This document shows positions 1 through 8,691 of a stretch of 64,000 nt of DNA, piece by piece. Position 1 is the stretch's first letter; the number at the start of each line of letters is the position of its first letter. Origin of the DNA: Actinobacteria bacterium OV320 (GTDB lineage Bacteria; Actinomycetota; Actinomycetes; Streptomycetales; Streptomycetaceae); NCBI GenBank assembly GCA_001298545.1, contig LJCX01000005.1:1-64000 (forward strand). The letters are read 5' to 3'. The notes below the pieces were generated by a model. That model was not told where the DNA came from and searched no databases. It was given only the letters and a program-made list of their open reading frames with translations. The translations under genes and the position numbers were made by a program.

Positions 1-94
1 TTTTTAAAGAGTCGCGCCACCCCATAACCCTACCCTTTCCCCCCCCCCCCCCCTTCCCACACCCCCCCCCCCCCCCCCCCCGCCCCCCCCCCCG
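1..94. other. Low-quality poly-C sequence at window edge
   Basis: This stretch has C runs of about 15 (39-53), 20 (62-81) and 11 (83-93) bases and AT-rich words at the very start that look unlike the rest of the window. From about position 95 the sequence reads cleanly as the Ala/Pro linker of the E2 gene. I read this as a contig end or basecalling artefact, not biology. Confidence 0.7.
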
Positions 95-1165
95 CCCGCT
101 CCGGCTCCGGCTCCGGCCGCTCCGGCGCCCGCCCCGGTCGCCGCCGCCCCGGCCCCCGCGCCGGTCACTCCGGCTCCGGTCGCCCCGGCCGCCCCCGCGC
201 CCGCCGCTCCCGCGGGTGACGACGGCGCCTACGTGACCCCGCTGGTGCGCAAGCTCGCCGCCGAGAACGGCGTCGACCTGGCCGCCGTCAAGGGCACCGG
301 CGTCGGCGGTCGCATCCGCAAGCAGGACGTCCTCGCCGCCGCCGAGGCCGCGAAGGCCGCTGCCGCCGCTCCGGCTCCGGCTCCGGCCGCCGCCGCGCCT
401 GCCGCGGGCGCCGCGAAGAAGACCCCGGCGCTCGAGGTCTCCCCGCTGCGTGGCCAGACCGTCAAGATGCCCCGCATCCGCAAGGTCATCGGCGACAACA
501 TGGTCAAGGCGCTGCACGAGCAGGCGCAGCTGTCCTCGGTCGTCGAGGTCGACATCACCCGGCTGATGAAGCTCCGCGCGCAGGCGAAGGACTCCTTCGC
601 GGCCCGCGAGGGCGTCAAGCTCTCCCCGATGCCGTTCTTCGTGAAGGCGGCGGCCCAGGCGCTGAAGGCCCACCCGGCCGTCAACGCCCGGATCAACGTG
701 GACGAGGGCACGATCACCTACTTCGACACCGAGAGCATCGGTATCGCGGTGGACTCCGAGAAGGGCCTGATGACCCCGGTCATCAAGCACGCGGGCGACC
801 TGAACATCGCCGGCATCGCCAAGGCCACGGCCGACCTGGCGGGCAAGGTCCGCGCGAACAAGATCACCCCGGACGAGCTGTCCGGCGCGACCTTCACCAT
901 CAGCAACACCGGCTCGCGCGGCGCGCTGTTCGACACGATCATCGTGCCGCCGAACCAGGTCGCGATCCTCGGCATCGGTGCCACGGTCAAGCGTCCGGCC
1001 GTCATCGAGACGGAGGAGGGCACGGTCATCGGCGTCCGCGACATGACGTACCTGACCCTGTCCTACGACCACCGTCTGGTCGACGGCGCCGACGCGGCCC
1101 GTTACCTGACCGCGGTCAAGGCGATCCTGGAGGCCGGCGAGTTCGAGGTCGAACTCGGCCTCTGA
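95..1165 (+). CDS. sucB: Dihydrolipoamide acyltransferase (E2), 5' truncated
   Basis: E2 core of a 2-oxoacid dehydrogenase complex, which transfers an acyl group from lipoamide to CoA. The visible part starts in an Ala/Pro-rich linker (95-230), then a peripheral subunit-binding domain (VTPLVRKLAAENGVDL... from 233), a second Ala/Pro linker, and the catalytic domain ending with the signature DHRLVDG, whose His and Asp are catalytic. The lipoyl domains lie outside the window or in the damaged edge. Such genes are often named sucB in Streptomyces. In actinobacteria this E2 commonly serves the AceE-type pyruvate dehydrogenase, because the 2-oxoglutarate E1 carries its own acyltransferase domain; the aceE gene 1.3 kb downstream supports an acetyltransferase role (inference). 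Confidence 0.88.
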   Translation, partial: PAPAPAPAAPAPAPVAAAPAPAPVTPAPVAPAAPAPAAPAGDDGAYVTPLVRKLAAENGVDLAAVKGTGVGGRIRKQDVLAAAEAAKAAAAAPAPAPAAAAPAAGAAKKTPALEVSPLRGQTVKMPRIRKVIGDNMVKALHEQAQLSSVVEVDITRLMKLRAQAKDSFAAREGVKLSPMPFFVKAAAQALKAHPAVNARINVDEGTITYFDTESIGIAVDSEKGLMTPVIKHAGDLNIAGIAKATADLAGKVRANKITPDELSGATFTISNTGSRGALFDTIIVPPNQVAILGIGATVKRPAVIETEEGTVIGVRDMTYLTLSYDHRLVDGADAARYLTAVKAILEAGEFEVELGL

Positions 1166-1188
1166 CCTCCCGGGGCTCGACAGTGGGT

Positions 1189-1218
1189 GCCCCCGTCCGG
1201 AACTCTCCGGGCGGGGGC
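1189..1218 (+). terminator. Hairpin terminator after E2 gene
   Basis: A 12-bp GC-rich stem (1189-1200 with 1207-1218, one G.T pair) with a 6-nt loop lies 23 nt after the E2 stop codon. The remaining 260 bases up to the gntR start should hold its promoter; I see no gene there. Confidence 0.7.
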
Positions 1219-1482
1219 TTCCGTCTGCCGGTTGCCGGCACGGCGCGAGCAGGGCTGCAAGCACGGCGGGAAGCACGACCGGGAGCACGGCCCCGAGCCC
1301 GGCGGGCGGCTGTACCTGTCCGGTACCGGTCTTTACAGCCGAGCCCCCGTGTGGGCGTGTAAGTCTCGTCTCACCTGCTTGAAAGCTCCCCCGTGCGCCT
1401 CTCCTCCGCGGGCCCCCGGCCGTATTGTCTAAACGTCAAACGCCCCCGGGGGCCCGTGCGGCCCCTCCTCAAAGGAGCCCTC

Positions 1483-2106
1483 ATGACCGCGCCCGTCGTC
1501 CACTCGCTGCGCGAACAGATCCGCGAGCACATCGTGGAGGGGATCGTCAGCGGGCGCTGGAAGCCGGGCGAGCGGATCGTGGAGCGCAGGATCGCGACCG
1601 AGCTGGAGGTCAGCCAAACGCCGGTGCGGGAGGCGCTGCGCGAGCTGGAGTCGCTGCGGTTGATCGAGTCCGCGCCGAACAAGGGCGTGCGGGTGCGCAA
1701 CCTCACGGCAGCGGACCTGGAGGAGAGCTACCCCGTCCGGGCCGGCCTGGAGGCGATCGCGGCGGAGCTGGCCGCGCAGCGGCTCGCGGAGGACTGCTCG
1801 GCCCTCGAACCGCATGTCGCCGCGCTGTACGAGGCGGACCGCGACGCGGACGGCACGGGCCAGGTGCGGCACACGGTCGGCTTCCACCGGGAACTGGTCC
1901 GGGCGGCCGGCAACTCGGTGCTGCTGCACACCTGGGAGGGCCTCGGCATCGAGGTGTTCACGGCGCTGTCGATCCGCTGGCTGGGGACCGTTCAGCAGTC
2001 GTACGCGGAGGAGCACGAGGAGCTCGTCCAGGCGTTCCGGCGGCGGGACCCGAGGATCGCCGAGCTGGTGAAGGCACACGTCCTCGGGTGTGCTCCCCGG
2101 GCGTAG
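1483..2106 (+). CDS. GntR-family (FadR/FCD-type) transcriptional regulator
   Basis: A 207-residue regulator. An N-terminal winged helix-turn-helix (about residues 8-70, with VSQTPVREALRELE as recognition helix) is followed by an all-helical FCD ligand domain (about 78-200). The FCD His residues that typically bind a metal or carboxylate effector are visible in FHRELV, EEHEEL and KAHV. The ATG at 1483 is chosen because AAAGGAG lies about 8 nt upstream. It lies directly before aceE, separated by a terminator and a palindrome, so it probably controls aceE and perhaps itself in response to an organic acid (inference). Confidence 0.85.
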   Translation: MTAPVVHSLREQIREHIVEGIVSGRWKPGERIVERRIATELEVSQTPVREALRELESLRLIESAPNKGVRVRNLTAADLEESYPVRAGLEAIAAELAAQRLAEDCSALEPHVAALYEADRDADGTGQVRHTVGFHRELVRAAGNSVLLHTWEGLGIEVFTALSIRWLGTVQQSYAEEHEELVQAFRRRDPRIAELVKAHVLGCAPRA

Positions 2107-2119
2107 CGGGGCGCTCCGG

Positions 2120-2141
2120 TTTCAGTGGAGTTTCAGTGGAG
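2120..2141 (+). repeat. Perfect 11-bp tandem repeat after gntR
   Basis: TTTCAGTGGAG occurs twice head to tail (2120-2130, 2131-2141), starting 14 nt after the gntR stop. The role is unknown; it could be a binding site or slippage. Confidence 0.75.
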
Positions 2142-2193
2142 CGTACACGCGCTCATACGTGGCCTCCGACCTGCGAAAACCCCGAATTTACGC

Positions 2194-2228
2194 GGCACGG
2201 GGTGCCTGCCCGAAAGGCACCCCGTGCC
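2194..2228 (+). terminator. Strong hairpin between gntR and aceE
   Basis: A perfect 14-bp stem (2194-2207 with 2215-2228) with a 7-nt loop, followed by a T-rich stretch (TACTTTCT). It most likely ends the gntR transcript, so aceE should have its own promoter downstream. Confidence 0.8.
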
Positions 2229-2262
2229 TACTTTCTCGCAATCGAGAGGTTTTGCCCTTCAA

Positions 2263-2289
2263 CCCTTTGATCGATCATCGATCAGGGGG
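2263..2289. promoter_or_regulatory. Candidate operator before aceE (palindrome)
   Basis: TGATCGAT (2268-2275) and ATCGATCA (2277-2284) form a perfect inverted repeat around a single C, with further symmetric CCC/GGG flanks (2263-2265, 2287-2289). It is AT-richer than its surroundings, sits between the gntR terminator and aceE, and about 140 nt before the aceE start. The adjacent GntR regulator is the obvious candidate binder; this is inference. Confidence 0.55.
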
Positions 2290-2425
2290 TTACAGTCGCC
2301 GACGGGCCGCGGCCGAAGCCACCCATGGCATCGCGCCGGAGCCCACGCCCTGTCCTGCCAAAGACCAAGGGCACCCCCAGGAACACCCTCACAGGGAACC
2401 CCCTTCGACTGAGGAAGGCGGCGAC

Positions 2426-5131
2426 ATGACCGACCCCCAGGCCATCCAGCCGAGCGCGCTCGACCAGCTCCCCGACCGGGACCCGGAGGAGACCGCCGAA
2501 TGGCAGGCCTCCCTGGACGCGGTCGCCAAGGCGGCCGGGCCGCACCGTGCCGCATACCTGATGCGCCGCACGCTGGAGCGTGCCGAGGGCAACGGCATCG
2601 CGCTGCCCAAGCTGCTCGAGACGGACTACGTCAACACCATCCCCACCGCCGCCGAGCCGTCCGCGCCCGGTGACGAGGAGATGGAACGCAGGATCACCGC
2701 GTGGAACCGCTGGAACGCGGCCGCGATGGTGACCCGGGGCAGCAAACACGGCGTCGGCGGCCACATCGCCACCTTCGCCTCCGCCGCCTGGCTCTACGAG
2801 ACCGGCTTCAACCACTTCTTCAAGGGCAAGGAGGCGGACGGCTCGGGCGACCAGCTCTACATCCAGGGCCACGCCTCCCCCGGTATCTACGCCCGCGCCT
2901 TCCTCGACGGCCGGCTGACCGAGCAGCACCTCGACAACTTCCGCCAGGAGGCGGGCGGCGACGGCCTCCCGTCGTACCCGCACCCGCGGCGCCTGCCCTG
3001 GCTGTGGGAGTTCCCGACGGTGTCGATGGGCCTCGGCCCGCTCTCCGCCATCTACCAGGCGCGCTTCAACCGCTATCTCACCAACCGCGGCATCAAGGAC
3101 GTCTCCGCGTCCCACGTGTGGGCGTTCCTCGGTGACGGCGAGATGGACGAGCCCGAGTCGACGGCGGCACTCGCCCTCGCCTCCCGCGAGGGTCTGGACA
3201 ACCTGACCTTCGTCATCAACTGCAACCTCCAGCGCCTCGACGGCCCGGTCCGCGCGAACTTCAAGATCGTGCAGGAGCTGGAGGCCCAGTTCCGCGGCGC
3301 GGGCTGGAACGTCGTCAAGTCGCTGTGGGGCTCCGCCTGGGACGAGCTGTTCCAGCTCGACACCACGGGCGCGCTCGTCCGCCGGCTGCGCGAGGTACCC
3401 GACGCCCAGGTGCAGACGTACCAGACGCGGGGCGCCGCCTACATCCGCGAGGACTTCTTCGGCAAGGACCCGGCGCTCGCCGAAATGGCGAAGCTGCTGA
3501 GCGACGACAAGATCCTCGAGTGTTTCCACCTCTCCCGCGGTGGTCACGAGGCGCGCAAGGTGTTCGCGGCCTACAAGGCGGCGGTGGAGTTCAAGGGCGC
3601 CCCGACGGTCATCCTGGCCCAGACGGTCAAGGGCCACACCCTCGGCGAGGGCTTCGCGTCGAAGAACGCCAACCACCAGATGAAGAAGCTCTCGGTGGAC
3701 GAGTTCAAGACGATGCGCGACCTGCTGGAGCTGCCGATCCCGGACAGTCGGTTCGTCGACGGCGTGGTCCCCTACGGCCACCCGGGCGCCGACTCCCCCG
3801 AGGTCCGCTACCTCCAGGAGCGCCGCGCGGCCCTCGGCGGCCCGGCCCCGGCCCGCCGTACGCACGCCCTGGCCCCGCTGCCGGCCCCGGCGGAGAAGGC
3901 GTTCGCCTCCTTCGACAAGGGCTCCGGCTCCCAGAACATCGCCACCACCATGGCCTTCGTCCGGCTGGTCAAGGACCTGGTCCGCGACAAGGAGACGGGC
4001 AAGCGCTGGGTGCCGATCGTCCCCGACGAGGCGCGCACCTTCGGCATGGAGAGCCTGTTCCCGTCGCTCGGGATCTACTCCCCCAAGGGCCAGACGTACG
4101 AGCCGGTCGACCGCGACCAGCTGATGTACTACAAGGAGGCCAAGAACGGCCAGATCCTCAACGAGGGGATCACCGAGGCCGGTTCGATGGCCGACTTCAT
4201 CGCCGCGTCCACCGCGTACTCCACGCACGGTGAGGCGATGATCCCGTTCTACATCTTCTACTCGATGTTCGGCTGGCAGCGCACGGCCGACCAGATGTGG
4301 CAGCTCGGCGACCAGCTCGGCCGCGGCTTCCTCGTCGGCGCCACGGCCGGCCGTACGACCCTGACGGGCGAGGGCCTCCAGCACGCCGACGGCCACTCCC
4401 CGGTCATCGCCGCGACCAACCCGGCCGCCCTCAGCTACGACCCGGCGTTCGCCTACGAGATCGCGGCGATCGTCAAGGACGGTCTGCGCCGGATGTACGG
4501 CGAGGCGACCCCGGGCGAGGACCAGAACGTCTTCTACTACCTGACGGTCTACAACGAGCCGATGCCGCAGCCGGCCAAGCCGTCCGCCCCCGGCGTCGAC
4601 GAGGGCATCCTCAAGGGCCTGTACCGCTTCAACACGGCGGAGTCGGCGGGCGTGGAGGTGGCCGCGGCCAACGCCCCGCGCATCCAGCTCCTGGGCTCCG
4701 GCACGGCGATCCACTGGGTCCTGAAGGCGCAGCGGATGCTCGCCGAGGAGTGGGGTGTGGCCTCCGACGTGTGGTCCGCGACCTCCTGGACCGAGCTGCG
4801 CCGCGACGCGCTGGAGGCCGACGCGGCCCTCCTGCGCGGCGAGGAGCGCCAGCCGTACGTCCGTCGGGCCCTCCAGGGCGCCGAGGGCCCGGTCCTCGCG
4901 GTCTCCGACTACATGCGCCAGGTCCCGGACCAGATCGCGCAGTGGGTCGAGCAGGACTGGTCCTCGCTGGGCGCGGACGGTTTCGGCCTCTCCGACACCC
5001 GTGAGGCGGCCCGCCGCCACTTCGGAGTCGACGCCGAGTCGATCGTCGTCGCGGCCCTGGCCCAGCTCGCCCGGCGCGGCGAGGTCAAGGCGACCGCGGT
5101 GAAGGAAGCGCGCGAGCGGTACGGGCTGTAA
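2426..5131 (+). CDS. aceE: Pyruvate dehydrogenase E1 component, homodimeric type
   Basis: Decarboxylates pyruvate with thiamine diphosphate and reductively acetylates the lipoyl group of E2. The 901 residues are the usual length for the single-chain (alpha2) E1. The ThDP motif begins GDGE at residues 236-239 and closes near INCNLQRLDG about 27 residues later. The start ATG at 2426 follows GAGGAAGGCGG; the frame stays open upstream but without E1 similarity. It forms a locus with the upstream E2 gene and GntR regulator, and its stop is followed by a very strong terminator, so it is probably monocistronic. Confidence 0.96.
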   Translation: MTDPQAIQPSALDQLPDRDPEETAEWQASLDAVAKAAGPHRAAYLMRRTLERAEGNGIALPKLLETDYVNTIPTAAEPSAPGDEEMERRITAWNRWNAAAMVTRGSKHGVGGHIATFASAAWLYETGFNHFFKGKEADGSGDQLYIQGHASPGIYARAFLDGRLTEQHLDNFRQEAGGDGLPSYPHPRRLPWLWEFPTVSMGLGPLSAIYQARFNRYLTNRGIKDVSASHVWAFLGDGEMDEPESTAALALASREGLDNLTFVINCNLQRLDGPVRANFKIVQELEAQFRGAGWNVVKSLWGSAWDELFQLDTTGALVRRLREVPDAQVQTYQTRGAAYIREDFFGKDPALAEMAKLLSDDKILECFHLSRGGHEARKVFAAYKAAVEFKGAPTVILAQTVKGHTLGEGFASKNANHQMKKLSVDEFKTMRDLLELPIPDSRFVDGVVPYGHPGADSPEVRYLQERRAALGGPAPARRTHALAPLPAPAEKAFASFDKGSGSQNIATTMAFVRLVKDLVRDKETGKRWVPIVPDEARTFGMESLFPSLGIYSPKGQTYEPVDRDQLMYYKEAKNGQILNEGITEAGSMADFIAASTAYSTHGEAMIPFYIFYSMFGWQRTADQMWQLGDQLGRGFLVGATAGRTTLTGEGLQHADGHSPVIAATNPAALSYDPAFAYEIAAIVKDGLRRMYGEATPGEDQNVFYYLTVYNEPMPQPAKPSAPGVDEGILKGLYRFNTAESAGVEVAAANAPRIQLLGSGTAIHWVLKAQRMLAEEWGVASDVWSATSWTELRRDALEADAALLRGEERQPYVRRALQGAEGPVLAVSDYMRQVPDQIAQWVEQDWSSLGADGFGLSDTREAARRHFGVDAESIVVAALAQLARRGEVKATAVKEARERYGL

Positions 5132-5150
5132 GCCCGCCCGCTCCGGTTCA

Positions 5151-5198
5151 ACGGTGAAGGGGGCCCGGTGGCTGATGCCACCGGGCCCCCTTCACCGT
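5151..5198 (+). terminator. Very strong terminator after aceE
   Basis: A perfect 21-bp inverted repeat (5151-5171 with 5178-5198) around CTGATG, starting 20 nt after the aceE stop. Confidence 0.9.
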
Positions 5199-5230
5199 CC
5201 TGGGGCCGTATGCCGACGGTGACGGCACGG

Positions 5231-5275
5231 CTGTGACGGCTGTGACGGCTGTGACGGCTGTGACGGCTGTGACGG
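5231..5275. repeat. Five tandem copies of a 9-bp unit
   Basis: CTGTGACGG is repeated five times without change (5231, 5240, 5249, 5258, 5267). The period is a multiple of three, which opens artificial frames on both strands, but there is no start, ribosome site or family similarity. It lies in the 399-base gap between aceE and the WYL regulator. Confidence 0.9.
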
Positions 5276-5276
5276 C

Positions 5277-5339
5277 AGGCTGCGGCACGGCGGTCGCCGC
5301 AGGCTGCGGCACGGCGGTCGCCGCAGGCTGCGGCACGGC
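5277..5339. repeat. 24-bp tandem repeat, about 2.6 copies
   Basis: A 24-bp unit starting AGGCTGCGGCACGG is present perfectly at 5277-5300 and 5301-5324 and partly at 5325-5339, then decays into related CACGGCA words. Together with the preceding 9-bp array it is the most repetitive stretch in the window. Confidence 0.88.
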
Positions 5340-5530
5340 AATACGGCACGGCAATGGCCGCAGGCCGTGACACCGGGCACCGCACGCCGGTGGCCGTAGG
5401 CCGTGGTGGAGCGGGGGCGGCCGCGTGGTTTCCGGGTCGCTCGGCGGGCGCGGCCGATCCGGCGCCGGCACTAGCCGGATATTTCGCACCCGGGCCGCCC
5501 CGTCGGCGGAGCGCCCCGCATCATGTCCCC

Positions 5531-6556
5531 ATGCGTGCTGCCCGCCTCATCAAGATGGTGCTCCTGCTCCAGTCCCGGCCCACCATGACCGCGTCCGAGC
5601 TGGCCCGCGAACTGGAGGTGTCGGAGCGGACCGTCACACGCGACGCGCAGGCGCTGTCCGAGGCGGGCGTGCCGGTGTACGCGGAGCGCGGGCGGGCGGG
5701 GGGCTACCGGCTCGTCGGGGGCTACCGGACGCGGCTGACGGGGCTGGGGCGCGACGAGGCCGAGGCGCTGTTCCTGAGCGGGGTGCCGGGGGCGCTGCGG
5801 GAGATGGGTCTGGAGGACATCGCGTCGGCCGCACGGCTGAAGGTGTCGGCGGCACTGCTGCCCTCCCTGCGGGACGCCCCGCGTACGGCGGCGCAGCGGT
5901 TCCATCTGGACGCGCCCGCCTGGTTCCGGGAGCCGGCGGCACCGGCCCTGCTGCCGGCGGTCGCGGACGCGGTGTGGGACGACCGGTGCCTGAGTGCCCG
6001 CTACCGGCGCGGGGAGAGCGAGGTGGTGCGGGAGCTGGAGCCTTACGGGCTCGTGCTCAAGGCAGGGGTCTGGTACCTGTGCGCCCGGGTCTGCGCGGCG
6101 GGGACGGAGACAAAGGGGACAGCGGCGAAGGGGGCGGGGGCGGGGGCGTTCCGGACCTACCGCATCGACCGGTTCGTCGGTGCCGACGTCATGGAGGATC
6201 GTTTCAGCAGAGACGAGGGCTTCGATCTGCCCGGGTTCTGGGGCGAGCAGGCCGAGCGGTTCGCGCGGTCGATCCTGCGGGCCGAGGTGGTCCTGCGGCT
6301 CTCCGCGACGGGCGTGCGCAACCTGCCGTACGCCGTGGATCCGGTGGCCGCCCGGGACGCGCTGGCGGGTGGGGCGGAGCCGGACGCGACGGGCTGGGCG
6401 ACGGTCACCCTGCGGGTCGAGTCGGAGGAGGTGGCGCACACGCAGCTCGCGGCGCTGGGACCGGAGGCCGAGGTGCTCTTCCCGGCCACACTGCGGGAGC
6501 GGTTCGCCGCGGACGCGAGACGGCTGACCGAGCTCTACGGGCGTCGGGAAGGGTGA
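5531..6556 (+). CDS. YafY-type HTH/WYL-domain transcriptional regulator
   Basis: A 341-residue one-component regulator. A DeoR/HTH_11-type helix-turn-helix occupies about residues 1-60 (TASELARELEVSERTVTRD), followed by a WYL ligand-sensing domain in which the naming motif is literally present as W181-Y182-L183. The ATG at 5531 is preferred because the helix-turn-helix begins immediately after it; the frame extends upstream without similarity. A Gly/Ala-rich insertion follows the WYL strand. No divergent partner is present, so targets are unknown; WYL proteins usually bind nucleotides or small effectors. Confidence 0.85.
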   Translation: MRAARLIKMVLLLQSRPTMTASELARELEVSERTVTRDAQALSEAGVPVYAERGRAGGYRLVGGYRTRLTGLGRDEAEALFLSGVPGALREMGLEDIASAARLKVSAALLPSLRDAPRTAAQRFHLDAPAWFREPAAPALLPAVADAVWDDRCLSARYRRGESEVVRELEPYGLVLKAGVWYLCARVCAAGTETKGTAAKGAGAGAFRTYRIDRFVGADVMEDRFSRDEGFDLPGFWGEQAERFARSILRAEVVLRLSATGVRNLPYAVDPVAARDALAGGAEPDATGWATVTLRVESEEVAHTQLAALGPEAEVLFPATLRERFAADARRLTELYGRREG

Positions 6557-6623
6557 GGATCCCGCCGGAATCCCCGGCACTCCGGGTGCGTGGCGCACTT
6601 CGAGGCACGATGCTGGACGCGTG

Positions 6624-7145
6624 ATGGACGAGACGGAGTTCTGGGAGCTGGTGGACGCCTCCCGCGAGGCCGCCGAGGGCGATCCCGAGGAGCAGGCCGA
6701 CCAGCTCGTGGAGCGGCTGCTCCGGCTGGACCCGGATTCCGTGCTCGACTTCGCCCGGCACTTCGAGTCCCGCTACAACCGCGCCTACCGCTGGGACCTG
6801 TGGGGCGCTGCCTGGCTGCTGCTGGACGGGGCCAGCGACGACGCCTTCGACTTCTTCCGGTGCTGGCTGATCGGGCAGGGCCGCGAGGTCTTCGAGGGCG
6901 CCCTGCACGGCGACCCGGACTCGCTCGCCGATCTGCTGGACGACTTCGACGAGGAGATCGACGGGGACGCCGAGGAACTCGGCTACGCGGCCGACGAGGC
7001 CTACGAGCAGCTCACCGGGACCGTCGCCCCGGACCTGGGCATTCCGCCCGCGCCCGCCGAACCCGAGGGGACACCGGTCGCCTTCGAGAACGAGGGGGCG
7101 CTGGCCGAGCGGTATCCCCGGCTGTGGCAGCGCTTCAAGGAGTGA
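6624..7145 (+). CDS. DUF4240 domain protein
   Basis: A 173-residue acidic cytoplasmic protein beginning MDETEFWELVD and carrying FWELV...RWDLWGAAWLL...DDAFDFFRCWLIGQG, typical of DUF4240, whose function is unknown. A GTG three bases earlier (6621) is an alternative start. It follows the WYL gene by 67 nt on the same strand and may be cotranscribed. Confidence 0.75.
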   Translation: MDETEFWELVDASREAAEGDPEEQADQLVERLLRLDPDSVLDFARHFESRYNRAYRWDLWGAAWLLLDGASDDAFDFFRCWLIGQGREVFEGALHGDPDSLADLLDDFDEEIDGDAEELGYAADEAYEQLTGTVAPDLGIPPAPAEPEGTPVAFENEGALAERYPRLWQRFKE

Positions 7146-7167
7146 CAGGAGTGACCCGCGTCGGCGG

Positions 7168-7551
7168 TCACACCGCGAGCTTGCGGCGGGTGCTGTCCGT
7201 CGGGATGTAGGCCTGCGCCTGATCGACCCGCACCGCGTGGTGCATCGGTGCCTTGTTGGCCTGCTCCAGGGCGGAGGCGGTGGTCGCGGCCGGGCCCAGG
7301 ACGACCGCGGCGACGGCGCAGAGCACGGTCCAGGGGCTGCGGGCGGCCTTGGCCCAGGCCGGGGTCCGCTCCGCGGTGCCGGCGCCGCCCGCGGCTCCCG
7401 CCCTTTCCGCGTACGCCGGATCTCCCCCGTACACGGAGCTTCCCGTGCTCCCCGAGTCTCCCGTGCTCACCGCGTTTCCCGTGCTCCCCGAGGCTCCCGT
7501 CCTGCCCGGGTCTCCCGTGTTCCCCGCGGATCCGTTACGACTGCTGTTCAT
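7168..7551 (-). CDS. Small membrane-anchored hypothetical protein with Gly/Ser/Thr repeats
   Basis: A 127-residue protein of no family I recognise. The N-terminal half is a low-complexity G-[ND/S]-TG repeat region encoded by imperfect repeats of CCCGTGCTCCCCG on the + strand. Next comes one hydrophobic segment (WTVLCAVAAVVLGPAA), and the tail ends ...QAQAYIPTDSTRRKLAV. The start at 7551 is chosen because GGAGGCGGGG sits just upstream; an in-frame start 33 nt earlier lacks this. It lies downstream of the PGRP gene on the same strand (72 nt), possibly in one envelope operon. Confidence 0.55.
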   Translation of the reverse strand: MNSSRNGSAGNTGDPGRTGASGSTGNAVSTGDSGSTGSSVYGGDPAYAERAGAAGGAGTAERTPAWAKAARSPWTVLCAVAAVVLGPAATTASALEQANKAPMHHAVRVDQAQAYIPTDSTRRKLAV

Positions 7552-7623
7552 GATCCCCGCCTCCAGTCGGTTTGTGTTGTGCATGACCGTAGGACGCGGG
7601 AATGGGAGAACCCTGAACGCCGC

Positions 7624-8484
7624 CTAAGGCCTTCCTGTGAGACTCCCGGCGGCCCGGGCGGACGTTCTGCCCTGCAGCCGGGCCGCCCTTTCCCGGATCT
7701 CCGGCAGACGCGCGGTGAGGGCGGCGCCGGGGCAGCTGGTCATGTAACCGTCCTTGTGGCCGGCCAGTGCCGGGAGGGTGGCGGTGGTGCCCGCGGCGTA
7801 CCGGCTGCGGCTGTTGCTGGAGGTGAGCCGGACGTCCGCGCGCGGGTCGATGTCGGACAGCCCGAGCTTCCAGGCGGTCAGGGCGGCGATCGCGTCGACC
7901 ATCGCCTGCGGCACCGGCACCCCGGCGGTGAACGTGCCGAGCGCGGCGATACCGGCCGTACGGTGGTTGAAGCCCTGGGTGTGGGCGCCGGTGACGGGCC
8001 GGTCGACGCCGCCCGCGCGGCCCTCGTAGATCGTGCCGCAGCGGTCGACGAGGAAGTTGTAGCCGATGTCGTCCCAGTCCCGGGCGCCGATCTGGCCCGC
8101 GTACAGGTAGCGGATGATCCGGGGCGCGTCGGCGCAGGCGTAGCCGTTGGGCGAGTCGGTGTGGTGCACGAAGACGGCGACGACCTTGTCGTCGTAGCGC
8201 GGGGGCGGCTGCGCGTGCCGGGAGAGGTCGTCCAGCCAGGCGGCGCGGGCCACGACGGGCGGCCGGACCGCCGGGTGGACGGCGGCGGGCCGGGCGGCGG
8301 GCGAGCGGGGGCCCGAGGCCGCCGTGGTGGCGTCGTCGACGCCGCCCGCGCACAGCCCCAGGGCAGCCATGGCGGCGAGCCCGGGCAGGCAGCCCAGGAG
8401 CACGAGGAGCGGGCCCGGTATCCGCGCCGGGCGCCGTACTCGCGTTCCCCGCGCGCCGCGGGCGGCCGGTCGGAGGGCACACAT
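7624..8484 (-). CDS. Peptidoglycan recognition protein, N-acetylmuramoyl-L-alanine amidase
   Basis: A 286-residue secreted or membrane-anchored amidase of the PGRP/Ami_2 fold, which cleaves the lactyl-amide bond of peptidoglycan. After a basic N-terminus comes a hydrophobic segment (LLVLLGCLPGLAAMAALGL), a Pro/Ala linker, then the domain with VFVHHTDSPN, RDWDDIGYNFLVDRCGTIYEGR (shown here as its key residues W, Y and C), GAHTQGFNH and a terminal HKD...SCPG. The first HH and the late Cys fit the zinc-binding set. The start at 8484 keeps the signal near the N-terminus; an upstream in-frame GTG/ATG is possible. It is transcribed divergently from the MarP-like protease. Confidence 0.88.
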   Translation of the reverse strand: MCALRPAARGARGTRVRRPARIPGPLLVLLGCLPGLAAMAALGLCAGGVDDATTAASGPRSPAARPAAVHPAVRPPVVARAAWLDDLSRHAQPPPRYDDKVVAVFVHHTDSPNGYACADAPRIIRYLYAGQIGARDWDDIGYNFLVDRCGTIYEGRAGGVDRPVTGAHTQGFNHRTAGIAALGTFTAGVPVPQAMVDAIAALTAWKLGLSDIDPRADVRLTSSNSRSRYAAGTTATLPALAGHKDGYMTSCPGAALTARLPEIRERAARLQGRTSARAAGSLTGRP

Positions 8485-8691
8485 GAAGCCACTGTCGACC
8501 GGTTCCGGTCCGTCCGCGATGTGTGCTGTGCCACCTGGCGGAACCATCGTCCCGGTCCACGACGTTTTCCGGGGTAGCACGCACGCGTGGCCGGTTCGGT
8601 CGGTCACGCGCGGGTGATCGATGGGTAGCTGATCACTGGGCCCTTCCCGCACGTACTCACCGACCAGGGGTTCCAAGAGAAAGGCGGCCGT

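Noticed and set aside
1187..1432. 81-codon frame after the E2 gene
   Set aside because: Begins inside the terminator hairpin, no ribosome site, odd composition.
2282..5020. 912-codon open frame on the minus strand opposite aceE
   Set aside because: It mirrors aceE in a high-GC codon pattern, has no family motifs, and its Arg/Gly/Leu/Val composition is that of antisense shadow.
5148..5489. Open frames through the 9-bp and 24-bp repeats
   Set aside because: Caused by repeat periods divisible by three; no ribosome site or conserved start.
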